A stretch of DNA of 64,000 nt from the NCBI GenBank assembly GCA_030431255.1, contig JAUIJL010000009.1, positions 1-64,000 of the forward strand, given 5' to 3'. The notes beneath the pieces were generated by a model, which made no database searches, was not told the origin of the DNA, and was given only the letters and a program-made list of their open reading frames with translations. The position numbers were made by a program, and so were the translations under genes. Below, piece by piece: positions 33,997-43,827 of the stretch. Numbering within the stretch: the first letter of the stretch is position 1; each line of letters starts with the position of its first letter. Origin of the DNA: Thermoanaerobaculia bacterium (GTDB taxonomy: Bacteria; Acidobacteriota; Thermoanaerobaculia; Multivoradales; J023).

Positions 33997-34239
33997 AACA
34001 TCATGAACGAAAAATCAAATCGACAACCTCCCTCCCGACCCTGATCTCCAACGTTAAATCCCACGAGCCCTCGGCTTGAACGGGGAATCTTTATTTCTTT
34101 CCCGGCTGACAGCGGGTTTAAGGAAATGTCGTGTTCTGAATAAAGGCCGACTTCGGCCCCGCTTCGATGATCTATTTTGCAATGTCTTGCTGCGATGTAT
34201 TGCTGCAAAGACTTGGACCATTCAACAAGAGGATTCACC

Positions 34240-37200
34240 ATGAGCCGTTTGTATCCAATTCTATTCGTCATCGCGATGTTGATCGGTGGCACGGCCACCG
34301 TCACCGCACAATCCCTATTCGATGAGCGCAATCCGCTGTTGCACGCGGAATCTGTGGGAGTCTCGTCCAGATTGGGCGACGTCACCTTGGCGTCCTTTCC
34401 GACCAGCGACCCGCAAGATTTCATCCAATTCACCGTGCTCGACCACGATCACAACAGCGATCAAGAGCACATCGTCTCCGGTGATTCCAACACCACCGTC
34501 GCCTATCCCTTCGCCGCCAAGGTCTTCGATCGAACCGTATCGAGCATCGGATACTACGAGCCCATCAGCCGCGAGGTGGTTTGGCGTCACCCGCATACGA
34601 CAGGCAAATTCCACGACAGCTCGCCGGCGATCAATACCTCGGCCGGAGACCCGTGGCCGGTGGCCGGCGATTGGAACGGTGACGGATTCGAGGAGCTCGG
34701 TATCTTCGACCGCGATACCGGAATCTTCGAGCGTTTCGATTCCAGCTACAGCTTGATCGGATCCACCAACTATTCCATCCCGGGGTTTTACCCCTTCATC
34801 GGCGATTGGGACCAAGACGGTCTCGACGATTTCGGCGCTTTCAACGCCTCAACCCTGCAGTTTCGGCTTTACACCGGCTTGAGCTTCTCGACGGTCAACG
34901 CCGCCGGAGTGGGCTCCAGCAACCTGCGACCGGTGGCCGGCGATTGGAACGGCGACGGCAAAGACTCGGTCGGCGCGTGCTCGGAGAGCAACGGCAGGTG
35001 CTATCTCTTCTACGACCTCGCCTCCACCTCGGCGTGGGACGCGATCGTCAGCTTCAATACCGGCCTCGGCAGTGTCGCCATCGCCGGCCAATGGGATTCG
35101 GATCTGGTGCATCGGCTGTCGATCCCGGATACCTCGCTCGGCCAACCCCTCAAGACCTTTCCGATCGTGCGCCAAACCGATGCGGGCACTTTCGGCGTCC
35201 ACGTAACCGGGAAGGTGGAAAATTTCACCGACCCACCGTTCTCGGAATCCATGCTTTTCATCGAGCACGGAAGCAGCCTGCACGACAATCGGAGCTGGAT
35301 CGGCTCTCCCCTCGAATACGCCCCGGAAACCGGTGCGACCGCCCTCGGCGCCGTGCTCGACGACGACAGCGCGGTCTTCAAACATCCCAACGGAACCTAC
35401 TACCGCTACCTTTCCTATTTCGTCACCGAGCATCCCGAGGCCCCCGGCCAAACTTCCATCGGCGGCTGGGCTTGCCTGCGCTATTCCCAGGACGGCCTGT
35501 CTTGGACCGAGCCGATCTTCGCGACCCGGGACCCCAGCGACAACAATCCCACGCTTTGCAAACAAGCCGCGCCGGTGTACCCGGAGATTGCGGCCGAGAT
35601 CATGACCGCCATGTGGGACGGGGCCTCGATCTTCGCCATCTGGTTCAATGGCGATGTCAACGAGATCGTCACGGACTTTCTCAACGGCGTGGATCGGTCC
35701 CACACCTACCTCGCCTTGGCCTCACCGGAAAAACCCTGGTACTTCGACGAGCAGGGTGAGCTGATCACCAAGGGAATCAACGCCCAATCGGTCAGCGGCT
35801 TCATGCCCTACGCACCGTACGGCATCAACTTGGACTACAGCTACGATCCCACCGAGGACGTTTCCTATTTCTCACGCACCTATCCCTACCCCTTCGACAT
35901 CAACGGCTCTATTCCCTGCAAGACGAGCCTTGCCGCCAAATGTCCGACGGCGGTGACCACCAACCCGAATCGTGTGCAGCTCTATCGTTTCCGACACCAA
36001 GGGCTCACGTTGCAAGACAAAATCGACGAGATCATCGACACGGGCTCCGAGCCCGCCGCGGGCTGGGAGCTGGTCTTCGACATCGGCACCTCCCATAGCT
36101 ATCCCTATGACGACGGGAGCGGTTGCAGGCCACATCCCATTCCTGATGAGGTCAAAGGCGCGGTCGACGTCGGCCTCGACATCAACTCCGCCTCGTTGGT
36201 GAAGAGTCGCAACGGTTTCGTGCACCGTTTCGAGGACGGCAAGATGGGCATGACCCTCGGCGGCGCCATTCCCCGTGATCGAACCTGGGGTGAATGCGAT
36301 TTCAAAGAACGCAACGTGTTTTCGTTCTACTTCGACCCGGGCCCCAAGCTCGAAACGGGCCGGGTGACCGTCGGCGGCGAGCCGGTCACGGTGGAGCTGT
36401 CGAATACGTTCTTGAGCCCGGTGGTGGTGGCCACGGTTCACTATCGCGCCAACCACATCATTTCTCGGCCGGTGGTCACGCGGATCTCCAACGTCACTCC
36501 CACCAGCTTCGACCTCCGCCTGCAAAATCCCTCGGGCCTTCCGGTGTATCCAGACAAGGTGAGCTATGTGGTGGTGGAAGAGGGTTCTTGGGTGATCGAC
36601 GGCATGAAGGTGGAAGCGCAGAAATACGTGTCCACGGTCACCGACCACAATGAGTCCTGGGTCGGCGAGGCGCAGACCTACCTCTCGAGCTTCAACAATC
36701 CGGTGGTGCTCGGCCAGGTGATGAGCGAGAACGACCCGGATTATTCGGTGTTCTGGAGCCGGGGTGCCGGCCGATTCGACCCGCCCTCCAGCTCGATGCT
36801 TTACACCGGCAAGACCGTCAATGAAGACCCGGACCTCATCCGCGCCGACGAAACCATTGGTTTTGTGGTCTTCGAAGCCGGTCACGGGACGATCGCGGGG
36901 GTGGAAATGGAGGCGGGCCTCGGCCTCGACCAGATCTTCGGTGAGGACGACGGGCCTCCCTTCAACTACGACTACAGCACTCCGTTCCCTGCGCCGCCCC
37001 TGGTGACCCTAGCCTCCATGGCCGGCATGGACGGTGGAAACGGTGGATGGGCCCAGGTCCATTGGTCGCAGACCACCATGGGAACGGCCGACCAGCTGAG
37101 CCTGTCGATCGATGAGGACACGATCAACGACCCGGAGCGTAGCCACACCAGTGAGCAAGTGGCCTATCTCGCCTTCCTCGGACCGACCATCTACCCGTCA

Positions 37201-38055
37201 CCCGGTGCTCCGGTGGCCGAGTGGGGCACCGCCCAAACCAACGACACCGCACCGCACCGCGTCTATTTCAGCCGCACCTACAACGACCCGGTGGTGGTCG
37301 CCACCATCCACTACGAAAACAACGTGGGTCCCATGGTGACCCGGATCTCAAACGTCACCAACTCGAGCTTCGATGTTCGGCTGCAAAGCCCTTCCGGTGG
37401 CATCCCGCCTCAGGCTGAGACCATCAGCTACATGGTGGCCGAAGCGGGAGATTGGCAGGTGGACGGCGTGAAGATCAGCGCCTTCACATACATCTCCACG
37501 GTCACCGACCACAACCTCAGCTGGGTGGGCGAGGCGCAGACCTACGGCCAAAGCTTCTCCAATCCGGTGGTGCTCGGCCAGGTGATGAGCGAAAACGATC
37601 CGAAATTCTCGGTCTTTTGGAATCGAGGCAACATGCGGGAGAACCCACCGTCCGCGTCGACGCTCTTCACCGGTAAAAGTGTTTGTGAGGATTCCGACCG
37701 TGTCCGGGCCGATGAAACCGTGGGCGTGATCGTCATCGAGACCGCGGACACCGTGCTCGGCGGTGTGCCCATGAAAGCCGCCGTGGGTGCCGATACCATT
37801 CTCGGCTTCGACGACCTCAACGCGCCCTACACCTACAACCTCACCCCCGCCTTCAGCTCCGCTCCAAGCGTCGCCCTGGCCACCATGGCCGGCGTCGACG
37901 GGGCCAACGGCGGCTGGGCCTACGTCTTCGGCACGACGTCGTCGACTCTGGACCTGGTGATCGACGAGGACCTGATCTTCGACACGGAACGCAACCATAC
38001 CAGCGAGCAAGTGGGCTACGTGCTCTTCCAAGAGCCGGGTTCCATCAGCCAATAA
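34240..38055 (+). CDS. Large secreted lectin-like protein with VCBS/FG-GAP-type repeats
   Basis: 1271 residues from ATG 34240 (AGAGGA 6 bases upstream). A signal peptide (LYPILFVIAMLIGGTATVTAQS) leads to three FG-GAP/VCBS-like blades (VAGDWNGDGFEELGIFDRDTG, IGDWDQDGLDDFGAFN, VAGDWNGDGKDS), then a region like a glycosidase or lectin propeller (HPNGTYYRYLSYFV, RYSQDGLSW). The last 540 residues are two tandem copies of a beta module containing a segment like H-type lectins (PVVVATVHYRAN, VVTRISNVT, FDLRLQNPSG) and SENDPxxSVFW. Binding to a glycan or matrix is the best guess. It has a strong terminator and stands alone. Confidence 0.72.
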   Translation: MSRLYPILFVIAMLIGGTATVTAQSLFDERNPLLHAESVGVSSRLGDVTLASFPTSDPQDFIQFTVLDHDHNSDQEHIVSGDSNTTVAYPFAAKVFDRTVSSIGYYEPISREVVWRHPHTTGKFHDSSPAINTSAGDPWPVAGDWNGDGFEELGIFDRDTGIFERFDSSYSLIGSTNYSIPGFYPFIGDWDQDGLDDFGAFNASTLQFRLYTGLSFSTVNAAGVGSSNLRPVAGDWNGDGKDSVGACSESNGRCYLFYDLASTSAWDAIVSFNTGLGSVAIAGQWDSDLVHRLSIPDTSLGQPLKTFPIVRQTDAGTFGVHVTGKVENFTDPPFSESMLFIEHGSSLHDNRSWIGSPLEYAPETGATALGAVLDDDSAVFKHPNGTYYRYLSYFVTEHPEAPGQTSIGGWACLRYSQDGLSWTEPIFATRDPSDNNPTLCKQAAPVYPEIAAEIMTAMWDGASIFAIWFNGDVNEIVTDFLNGVDRSHTYLALASPEKPWYFDEQGELITKGINAQSVSGFMPYAPYGINLDYSYDPTEDVSYFSRTYPYPFDINGSIPCKTSLAAKCPTAVTTNPNRVQLYRFRHQGLTLQDKIDEIIDTGSEPAAGWELVFDIGTSHSYPYDDGSGCRPHPIPDEVKGAVDVGLDINSASLVKSRNGFVHRFEDGKMGMTLGGAIPRDRTWGECDFKERNVFSFYFDPGPKLETGRVTVGGEPVTVELSNTFLSPVVVATVHYRANHIISRPVVTRISNVTPTSFDLRLQNPSGLPVYPDKVSYVVVEEGSWVIDGMKVEAQKYVSTVTDHNESWVGEAQTYLSSFNNPVVLGQVMSENDPDYSVFWSRGAGRFDPPSSSMLYTGKTVNEDPDLIRADETIGFVVFEAGHGTIAGVEMEAGLGLDQIFGEDDGPPFNYDYSTPFPAPPLVTLASMAGMDGGNGGWAQVHWSQTTMGTADQLSLSIDEDTINDPERSHTSEQVAYLAFLGPTIYPSPGAPVAEWGTAQTNDTAPHRVYFSRTYNDPVVVATIHYENNVGPMVTRISNVTNSSFDVRLQSPSGGIPPQAETISYMVAEAGDWQVDGVKISAFTYISTVTDHNLSWVGEAQTYGQSFSNPVVLGQVMSENDPKFSVFWNRGNMRENPPSASTLFTGKSVCEDSDRVRADETVGVIVIETADTVLGGVPMKAAVGADTILGFDDLNAPYTYNLTPAFSSAPSVALATMAGVDGANGGWAYVFGTTSSTLDLVIDEDLIFDTERNHTSEQVGYVLFQEPGSISQ

Positions 38056-38082
38056 TCCTTCGACGCCCCTCCTCGATCCACG

Positions 38083-38114
38083 GGCCGCGCTCCACCAGGG
38101 GCGCGGCCTTTTTT
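38083..38114 (+). terminator. Rho-independent terminator after the lectin-like gene
   Basis: An 8-bp stem GGCCGCGC/GCGCGGCC with a 10-base loop is followed by six T residues. It begins 28 bp past the stop codon. Confidence 0.9.
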
Positions 38115-38143
38115 AGTGCGACGCACGGGCTCGAGCTGCTGAG

Positions 38144-38887
38144 CTAGTCGGACGACGTTCTCTTCCGCTTGCCGAGCATCCGACTCAGCCCTTTGGCCAC
38201 GAAATCCACCCGATCCGAGCGCTTCGCCTTCTTCAGGGCCTTGAGCAACCCTTTCCGAGCCCGTAGCTTGGTCTCGTGGTGGGCGGTCATGTCGAGCTCG
38301 GTGAGCGACGCCGCGAGCTCGGCGGCTTGTCGGGACAGATCCTCGGCGGGCACGACCCGATCCAAAAATCCCGCTTCTACCGCTGTTTCGGGATCGTAGA
38401 GCTCGGCGAGCAGGGCGGCTCTCACGAAGTGGGCGGGGGTCAGCCGTTGTCGACAGATCTCGATGCCGGCCGCCGGCATGGTCAATCCGATCTGCACCTC
38501 GTTGGTGACGATCTTGAACGGGCCGGCGGCGCCGATCCGATAGTCGCCGGATAGGACGAGAAACGCGCCCATAGCCATGGCGTGACCGTTGCACGCCATG
38601 ACCACCGGAGTGGGAAAAGCCAGCAGCCGAGCGGCGAGCTCAAAGCCACCGGTGATCATGGCAAAGGCGTCGAGCACGCCGCTGCGCAAGATGTTCAGGT
38701 CGAAACCGGCGCTGAGCACGTCCTCCCGTCCGGTCAATATCACCACCGCTCCGGCCTTTTCCGCCGAATCCAGGGCCTGATTGAGCCCTTTGAGCATGCG
38801 CGGTGAGATGACGTTGCGCTTGCCGTCGTCCATGGTGATGGTCGCCACCGACCCTTTGATTTTGCAGCTGACGATCTCGGATTCCAT
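38144..38887 (-). CDS. Enoyl-CoA hydratase/isomerase (crotonase) family protein
   Basis: 247 residues, standard crotonase length. Oxyanion-hole segments are visible: LSAGFDLNIL (after VILTGREDV) and NGHAMAMGAFLVLSGDYRIG. The Glu of NEVQIGL sits where the catalytic Glu of hydratases lies; the second acidic residue is not obvious, so isomerase or hydrolase activity remains possible. The C-terminus is very basic (KALKKAKRSDRVDFVAK). GAGGA lies 6 bases before ATG. It follows the receptor-kinase gene by 33 bp on the same strand and probably shares its transcript. Confidence 0.88.
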   Translation of the reverse strand: MESEIVSCKIKGSVATITMDDGKRNVISPRMLKGLNQALDSAEKAGAVVILTGREDVLSAGFDLNILRSGVLDAFAMITGGFELAARLLAFPTPVVMACNGHAMAMGAFLVLSGDYRIGAAGPFKIVTNEVQIGLTMPAAGIEICRQRLTPAHFVRAALLAELYDPETAVEAGFLDRVVPAEDLSRQAAELAASLTELDMTAHHETKLRARKGLLKALKKAKRSDRVDFVAKGLSRMLGKRKRTSSD

Positions 38888-38920
38888 GATGCGTCCTCAA
38901 AAATGGAGACGGACGAGCCG

Positions 38921-41248
38921 TCAAGGGCTCAAATCGAGCATCTGATACTCGGCGTTCTGGTCGAGCACGGTGCCCCAGACCTGGTTGGAGCCCTGGTGGC
39001 GGCTGGAGCCGAAGCTGATCTCGGTGCCGATGCCCAGGTCGAGCCGGGAGATCGACTCCATGGCCGCGACCCATGAGTCGGCGGTAAGCCCCGGCCCGGC
39101 TTGCTCGAGACCGGCGGTGAAGGTCCGGCAAGCGAGGTATCCCTCGAGGGAAACGAAGCCCGGACGCTCCGCAGGGAAGTAGGTGGAAAGGGCCTCGCGA
39201 TAGCGGGCGACGCCCGGCGCCGGTGATTCGTAGTGGGGGACGACCTGGGTGACGATGACCCCTTCCGCGACGTTCGGCCCCAGCTCCGCCAGCTCCTCGG
39301 CCAGGGCCCGGCTGCCGATGAAGGACAGGCCGGCAAAGAGCAAATCGGGACGCTCCGCCTCCAATCCTTGGATCAGCTCCGCGGCGGCGCGATAGGTCGC
39401 CACCAAAATCACCGCCTTGACCTCGGGATCGAGGCTCAACAACCGCTCGACGGCGGACTCCACCTCCGTGCGATTGCGTCGATAACCGATGCGGGGCACC
39501 TTGTCGTCGTGGCCGCGCTCCCTCAGCGTGTCGGTCACCCCGCGATATCCGGCGTCACCGAAGCTGTCTTCCTGGGCAAAGACGGCAATTTCCCAAGGGT
39601 CGAGCCCTCGCACATCGAGGAAATACGCCACCAACGCGGCGGTTTCTTGGGCGTATCCCGCCCGATAATTGAAGATCAGCGGCTCCGGCGGATCGGGGCG
39701 CAACAAGTCGGCACCGGTGAAAGCCCCGACGAACGGTGCGCCTTGCTCCCGGGCGAGGGGAATCGCCACCTCGGCAGTGGGGGTTCCGACATTGCCCAGC
39801 AGAGCGAAGACCTTTCGCTCCAAGAGCAGCTCCGCCACGTTGGCGACGGTGCGGCTCGGCTCGTAGCCGTCGTCGAGGGCCACTAGCTCCAGGCGCCTGC
39901 CGTGGATACCGCCGGCGTCGTTGGCTTCCTGAAAACAGGTTTCGATGCCCAGGCGCATGCCCCGTCCGAGCTCTTTCGAAGAGCCCGAGAAAGCCCCGCT
40001 CATGCCGATCAGAATCCGATCCTCGAACACACCTCGGCCGACCGTCAGGGACTGCTCGGTCGCCTCACCCGACGTCCCGCTACCGGGCTCGGAGGGACCG
40101 CCGGAGCCACCGAGACCCAGGCGATCGGATAGGGCAAAGGCGATTCCGAGCGCCGCCACGAGCGCCGAGCCGGCGACCCAAACAGGCCAGGTCTTTTTCA
40201 GTCCGCCGGCCTTGCCCACCGAGTGCTGCTGCAACGGCTGGGTCGCCACCGTGGTGGGATCGATGCCCGAGCCCAGGATGATCGTATCCTCGGCTTCCAT
40301 CCCGACGTCGGTCGCCGCCACCGAAGTCAGCGCCCGAGATAGATCCGCGGGCGTTTGATAACGCTCGTCCGGCGCCCGGTGCATGGCCTTTTCCACCACC
40401 TGGGCCAAGGTGCGATGGTGTTTCAAACAACCGACGTCGAGGGGCGGCGGCTCTCTCAGCTGCTTGGTGAGGATGGCGTTGGGGGTATGGCCCGAATAGG
40501 GCCGCAGGCCGGTGAGCATCCAATAGAGAATCGCCCCGAGGGCATAGACGTCGGACCGGGCGTCGGCCTCGGCGGCGTCGCCGATTTGCTCCGGGGCCAA
40601 GAATCCCGGCGTGCCCATCACCAAGCCGGTTTGGGTCAGGCGGGTGCCCTGGTTTTGGGAATCCACATCCCTGGCAATGCCGAAATCGATGATTTTGATT
40701 TGCTCCGAGCCGTCGGAGCTTTCCGCCACGAAAATATTGTCCGGTTTAAGGTCGCGATGAGCCAAACCGCAGGAGTGGATCGCCCCGACCCCAGCGCACA
40801 TCTCCTGCATCCGGCGCACCACCTCGGCGATCGGCATGCCGCCGCTCGACACCTTCGAGCTCAGAGGACGACCGCGCAGGAATTCCATGACCATGAAGAC
40901 CATGCCCGATTCGGTATTGCCGAAATCGATGATCGAGACCACATTCGGGTGGCTCAAACGGCACAGCAGCTTGGCTTCCTGGAAGAAGCGTTGGATCATC
41001 GAGGGGGTGGACTGCAAAGTCGGCAGCATGACCTTGATCGCCACGTCCCGCTCCAGGGGCATCTGAACGCCCCGGAACACCGTGGCCATGCCGCCCTGCC
41101 CGATCTGCTCCACGATGCGATAGGAATCCTTGAGCACCAAACCGATCAAGCTCTCGGCCGCGCTCTGCAGCCGCACCAAAACGGCGCCGTCCTTCTCGCA
41201 CACCTCGCCGTCTTCATATTCCTTACCGCACATGGGGCAATACTTCAT
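38921..41248 (-). CDS. Receptor-like Ser/Thr kinase fused to a periplasmic amino-acid-binding-protein domain
   Basis: 775 residues. A short zinc-ribbon N-terminus (CPMCGKEYEDGEVC; C4, C7, C17) precedes a Hanks-type kinase (about 43-310) with GQGGMATV, K72, HRDLKPDN (D166) and DFG (188-190). A transmembrane helix lies at 354-375, and then a full periplasmic type-I binding-protein domain of the leucine/branched-chain family (410-770) begins ILIGMSGAFSGSSKELGRG and includes GIHGRRLELVALDDGYEP and GPFVG-like ligand loops. A small-molecule ligand outside could thus directly set kinase activity inside. AAGGAG lies 6 bases before the ATG. It is followed by a crotonase gene. Confidence 0.92.
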   Translation of the reverse strand: MKYCPMCGKEYEDGEVCEKDGAVLVRLQSAAESLIGLVLKDSYRIVEQIGQGGMATVFRGVQMPLERDVAIKVMLPTLQSTPSMIQRFFQEAKLLCRLSHPNVVSIIDFGNTESGMVFMVMEFLRGRPLSSKVSSGGMPIAEVVRRMQEMCAGVGAIHSCGLAHRDLKPDNIFVAESSDGSEQIKIIDFGIARDVDSQNQGTRLTQTGLVMGTPGFLAPEQIGDAAEADARSDVYALGAILYWMLTGLRPYSGHTPNAILTKQLREPPPLDVGCLKHHRTLAQVVEKAMHRAPDERYQTPADLSRALTSVAATDVGMEAEDTIILGSGIDPTTVATQPLQQHSVGKAGGLKKTWPVWVAGSALVAALGIAFALSDRLGLGGSGGPSEPGSGTSGEATEQSLTVGRGVFEDRILIGMSGAFSGSSKELGRGMRLGIETCFQEANDAGGIHGRRLELVALDDGYEPSRTVANVAELLLERKVFALLGNVGTPTAEVAIPLAREQGAPFVGAFTGADLLRPDPPEPLIFNYRAGYAQETAALVAYFLDVRGLDPWEIAVFAQEDSFGDAGYRGVTDTLRERGHDDKVPRIGYRRNRTEVESAVERLLSLDPEVKAVILVATYRAAAELIQGLEAERPDLLFAGLSFIGSRALAEELAELGPNVAEGVIVTQVVPHYESPAPGVARYREALSTYFPAERPGFVSLEGYLACRTFTAGLEQAGPGLTADSWVAAMESISRLDLGIGTEISFGSSRHQGSNQVWGTVLDQNAEYQMLDLSP

Positions 41249-41376
41249 CTCGAGCTCCTTGTCGCGCCGAGCTTAGCTGACGAAAGGGCGCCTCGTCTCG
41301 AAAGAGCTATACTCCTGTGGAGAGGCCACACTCAAATCGTGAGCTGAAGCCGGAATCACAAGGATGCTTGCTTCCG

Positions 41377-41817
41377 GTGCGGCGGGAGGCGGACATCGCA
41401 AATACAGACACCACGACCAAGGCACATCAGATTTTTCTGGTGCTCCGAGTGCTCCTGGCCTTGATCATCGCGGCCCACGGAGTGGCTCGCTGGTGGGCAG
41501 ACGCGGTTGCGCCCTTTGGTACCTGGTTGGAATCCCAGCACATCCCACTCGGTTTGGCGGTGGCCTACACCATTACGTTCGTTGAGATTGCGGGCGCACC
41601 CTTTCTCGCCATGGGCCGATTCGTTTCACTCATTTGCTTGATCTATTCAGCGATCTACATCGCCGGTATCGTGCTCGTTCACGCGCCCGAGGGATGGTTC
41701 GTGGTCGGCTTGGGTCGCAACGGCATGGAATACAGCGTGCTGCTCGTCACCTGCTTGCTCAGCCTCGCTTATTGGCACGCAGACTGGAATTCGCTCAATA
41801 AGAAAGACCCCGGGTAG
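41377..41817 (+). CDS. DoxX-like small membrane protein
   Basis: About 146 residues with four predicted membrane helices (FLVLRVLLALIIAAHGVARW, LGLAVAYTITFVEIAGAPFLA, FVSLICLIYSAIYIAGIVLV, YSVLLVTCLLSLAYW), the pattern of DoxX-family proteins, whose biochemical role is unclear. The start is uncertain: GTG 41377 has AAGGA about 11 bases upstream. A -10-like TATACT at 41308-41313 would rule out the earlier GTG at 41317. It is convergent with the PspC-like gene, with 6 bp between them. Confidence 0.7.
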   Translation: MRREADIANTDTTTKAHQIFLVLRVLLALIIAAHGVARWWADAVAPFGTWLESQHIPLGLAVAYTITFVEIAGAPFLAMGRFVSLICLIYSAIYIAGIVLVHAPEGWFVVGLGRNGMEYSVLLVTCLLSLAYWHADWNSLNKKDPG

Positions 41818-41823
41818 ATCGAG

Positions 41824-42018
41824 TCACTCCGCGGGAACACAGAGCCACAGCACGAGGTAGGCTGGCAAACCCGGCAGGACCGGAATCAAGGTGCAGATCA
41901 GCCAGATCAGTCGAACGAGGCTGAGATTCCAGCCAAAGCGCTCCGCGACTCCTGCGCACACACCGGCTATTCGGCCTTTGGATTTGGATCTGCGGAACGG
42001 GGGCCTCGGTGTGCTCAT
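41824..42018 (-). CDS. PspC-domain membrane protein
   Basis: 64 residues, essentially one PspC domain: RSKSKGRIAGVCAGVAERFGWN, then one or two membrane helices (LVRLIWLICTLIPVLPGLPAYLVLWLCV). Stand-alone PspC proteins are linked to envelope stress and membrane integrity in many phyla. The ATG at 42018 has GGAG very close upstream. The convergent partner is the DoxX-like gene. Confidence 0.85.
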   Translation of the reverse strand: MSTPRPPFRRSKSKGRIAGVCAGVAERFGWNLSLVRLIWLICTLIPVLPGLPAYLVLWLCVPAE

Positions 42019-42234
42019 GCTCCGGATACGTTGTGAGGATGTGGCGCATTCGAGATCAGGGCTCGAGCTCGCTGAAACGACCAAAGCACCGGAGGCGTGA
42101 TGCGCCCCGGGTGCCACCTCAATCGCTCAGACGAGAGCGGGTTCTAGAAGCCACAAACCTCTGCTTCGATGTCCTCACAGATGAAGTCGTATTCCACTGC
42201 GCAGCTTCACCCGAGGCAGAGAAGCCGGTGCGTC

Positions 42235-42519
42235 TTAGGCCAGCTTGAGCAGGGCGATGTCGTTGGCCAAGGTTTGACCGTTGTAGGTTTGGCGCGAATA
42301 AATATTGCTGACCTGGATGGTCGCGCCTTGGCCCGGAAGCGTCAGGTTATTGCCGCCGATCCAAACCTTGAGACTCGACCCGCTCTCGCCTTCCACACAG
42401 TGGGCGGCGGTGATCACCCAACGATCGTCGATGAGGGAACCACCGCAGAAGTGAGAGCCTCCTTCACCGGCAAAGGGGCGGCTGACGAACAGCGGCGTGG
42501 GAACTTCTAATTCTGTCAT
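42235..42519 (-). pseudogene. Truncated trypsin-like (S1) serine protease
   Basis: 95 codons from ATG 42519 encode the first half of a chymotrypsin-fold protease: SHFCGGSLIDDRWVITAAHC (catalytic His) and ANDIALLKLA (catalytic Asp), then a TAA stop. The Gly-Asp-Ser-Gly-Gly segment with the nucleophile is absent, and no signal peptide or zymogen activation site (IVGG) precedes it. Past the stop another frame ends in AVEYDFICEDIEAEVCGF at 42144, which may be the original C-terminus of the same gene. The conserved first half suggests recent decay. Confidence 0.7.
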
Positions 42520-42556
42520 CGAGTCTAAGGCAAAGCACCCAAACGGAGGACACGAC

Positions 42557-43807
42557 ATGCCGAGACCCGAGCACCGATGTGATGTATTCGCCGCCCAGCA
42601 CCCGTCCCGCCGACCGCTTCGGAGCAGATCCGGAGACCACGGTGGCGTCGGAAAACCGCTCCTTCTGTGCTCGCTCACTCTCTTGGTCTCGGCCCTCTGC
42701 CTCACCACGCCAATTTTCGCTTGCCCGCCGTCGGATTTGGGTCTCGAACGGCAGATTCTTTGGGCCGACCAAGCGATGCACGTCGAAATTCTCGGGGTGG
42801 AGGTGGTGCCCTGGAATCCCGAAGCCCGTTATTTGGATCCGGAGTCGTGGCCCTGGTGGCTGACCTCCAAAGAGATGCTGACCGAGGACGGCTTGCCGAA
42901 AGCAGAGATTCTCCAAGCGCTCGAGAGGCACGCCAGGCCGATCAGCATCGACGGGCAGGCCTCCCATGTGGTGGTGCGAACCCGAGTGTTGGATCATTTG
43001 CGTGCCGGAGCACCGAAAGCCGCCGAGACTTTTTATTTCTTGCACAACCCTTGGATTTATCGCCAAGCAATCCCCGGAAAGGAAGCCTTTCTCTTCGTCA
43101 GGCGAGCCAGAAATTCCGAAACCTTCTTGGGTTTGGTTCCGGTGATCGCAACGGATTCCGTGATGGCCCTCGCCGACCACTACAGCTCCGGCGAAATGGC
43201 GGCGTTGATTCGCCATGGTTTCGCTTCCAGGGCACAGCAGGAAGCGGCGCGAGCGAACGGCGTCGTTCCCAAGGACGAGCCCATCGACATGCGGGAATGG
43301 CGCTGGCGGGCGATTCAATCGCCCACAACCCGCACGTTTTTGACCCCATGGAAGCTCGGTGAAGGTTTCTCCCAAGAAAAAGTGGCCGAGCTCGTGTTGG
43401 CCCCGGGCATGGGAACCCTCCATGATTTGGATCTCTTCACAGCCGTATTGGACTATGAAAGCGCGGAGTTGGATCAATGGATCCTGGACTGGATGACCAG
43501 CGCCTTCGTCGCCGAAAATCCGAGGTTCGCGCTCCTGGGTTTCTCCCGTGCCCTCAAACGCTGGGGCGTCTCAGACGTTGAGGAGCGGTTGGAGGAAGCC
43601 CGCATCGCCGACCGCCGCAACGAGCTCGAGGATCTGTGGAAAGTCACCGTCGAAGAGCTCGGGCTGCCACCGGGATTCCCGAGCCTAGCCCCCACCATGC
43701 GGGCGCAGAAGGCCGAGGAGGACGGCCGAATGTCCTACTTCGGCCAGCTCCTCGACGATCTGGCCTCTCGGAGGAGTGAGACGCCTGCTCCGCCGTTGAC
43801 TGACTAG
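42557..43807 (+). CDS. Exported protein of unknown function
   Basis: 416 residues from ATG 42557 (GGAGG 7 bases upstream). A basic N-terminal leader precedes a hydrophobic signal (LLLCSLTLLVSALCLTTPIFACPP), with a Cys just after it; the cleavage type is unclear. The mature part has no motif I recognise; the first half looks like a beta domain with a FLFVRRARNSETFLGLVPVIATD segment and the second half is helical. It overlaps no other reliable gene; the broken protease lies just upstream on the other strand. Confidence 0.65.
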   Translation: MPRPEHRCDVFAAQHPSRRPLRSRSGDHGGVGKPLLLCSLTLLVSALCLTTPIFACPPSDLGLERQILWADQAMHVEILGVEVVPWNPEARYLDPESWPWWLTSKEMLTEDGLPKAEILQALERHARPISIDGQASHVVVRTRVLDHLRAGAPKAAETFYFLHNPWIYRQAIPGKEAFLFVRRARNSETFLGLVPVIATDSVMALADHYSSGEMAALIRHGFASRAQQEAARANGVVPKDEPIDMREWRWRAIQSPTTRTFLTPWKLGEGFSQEKVAELVLAPGMGTLHDLDLFTAVLDYESAELDQWILDWMTSAFVAENPRFALLGFSRALKRWGVSDVEERLEEARIADRRNELEDLWKVTVEELGLPPGFPSLAPTMRAQKAEEDGRMSYFGQLLDDLASRRSETPAPPLTD

Positions 43808-43827
43808 CTTCGGTGGGCTTGCAACCC

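Noticed and set aside
42144-42206. Independent Cys-containing mini-protein
   Set aside because: It has no start codon or ribosome site and lies just past the broken protease, so it is better read as its remnant.
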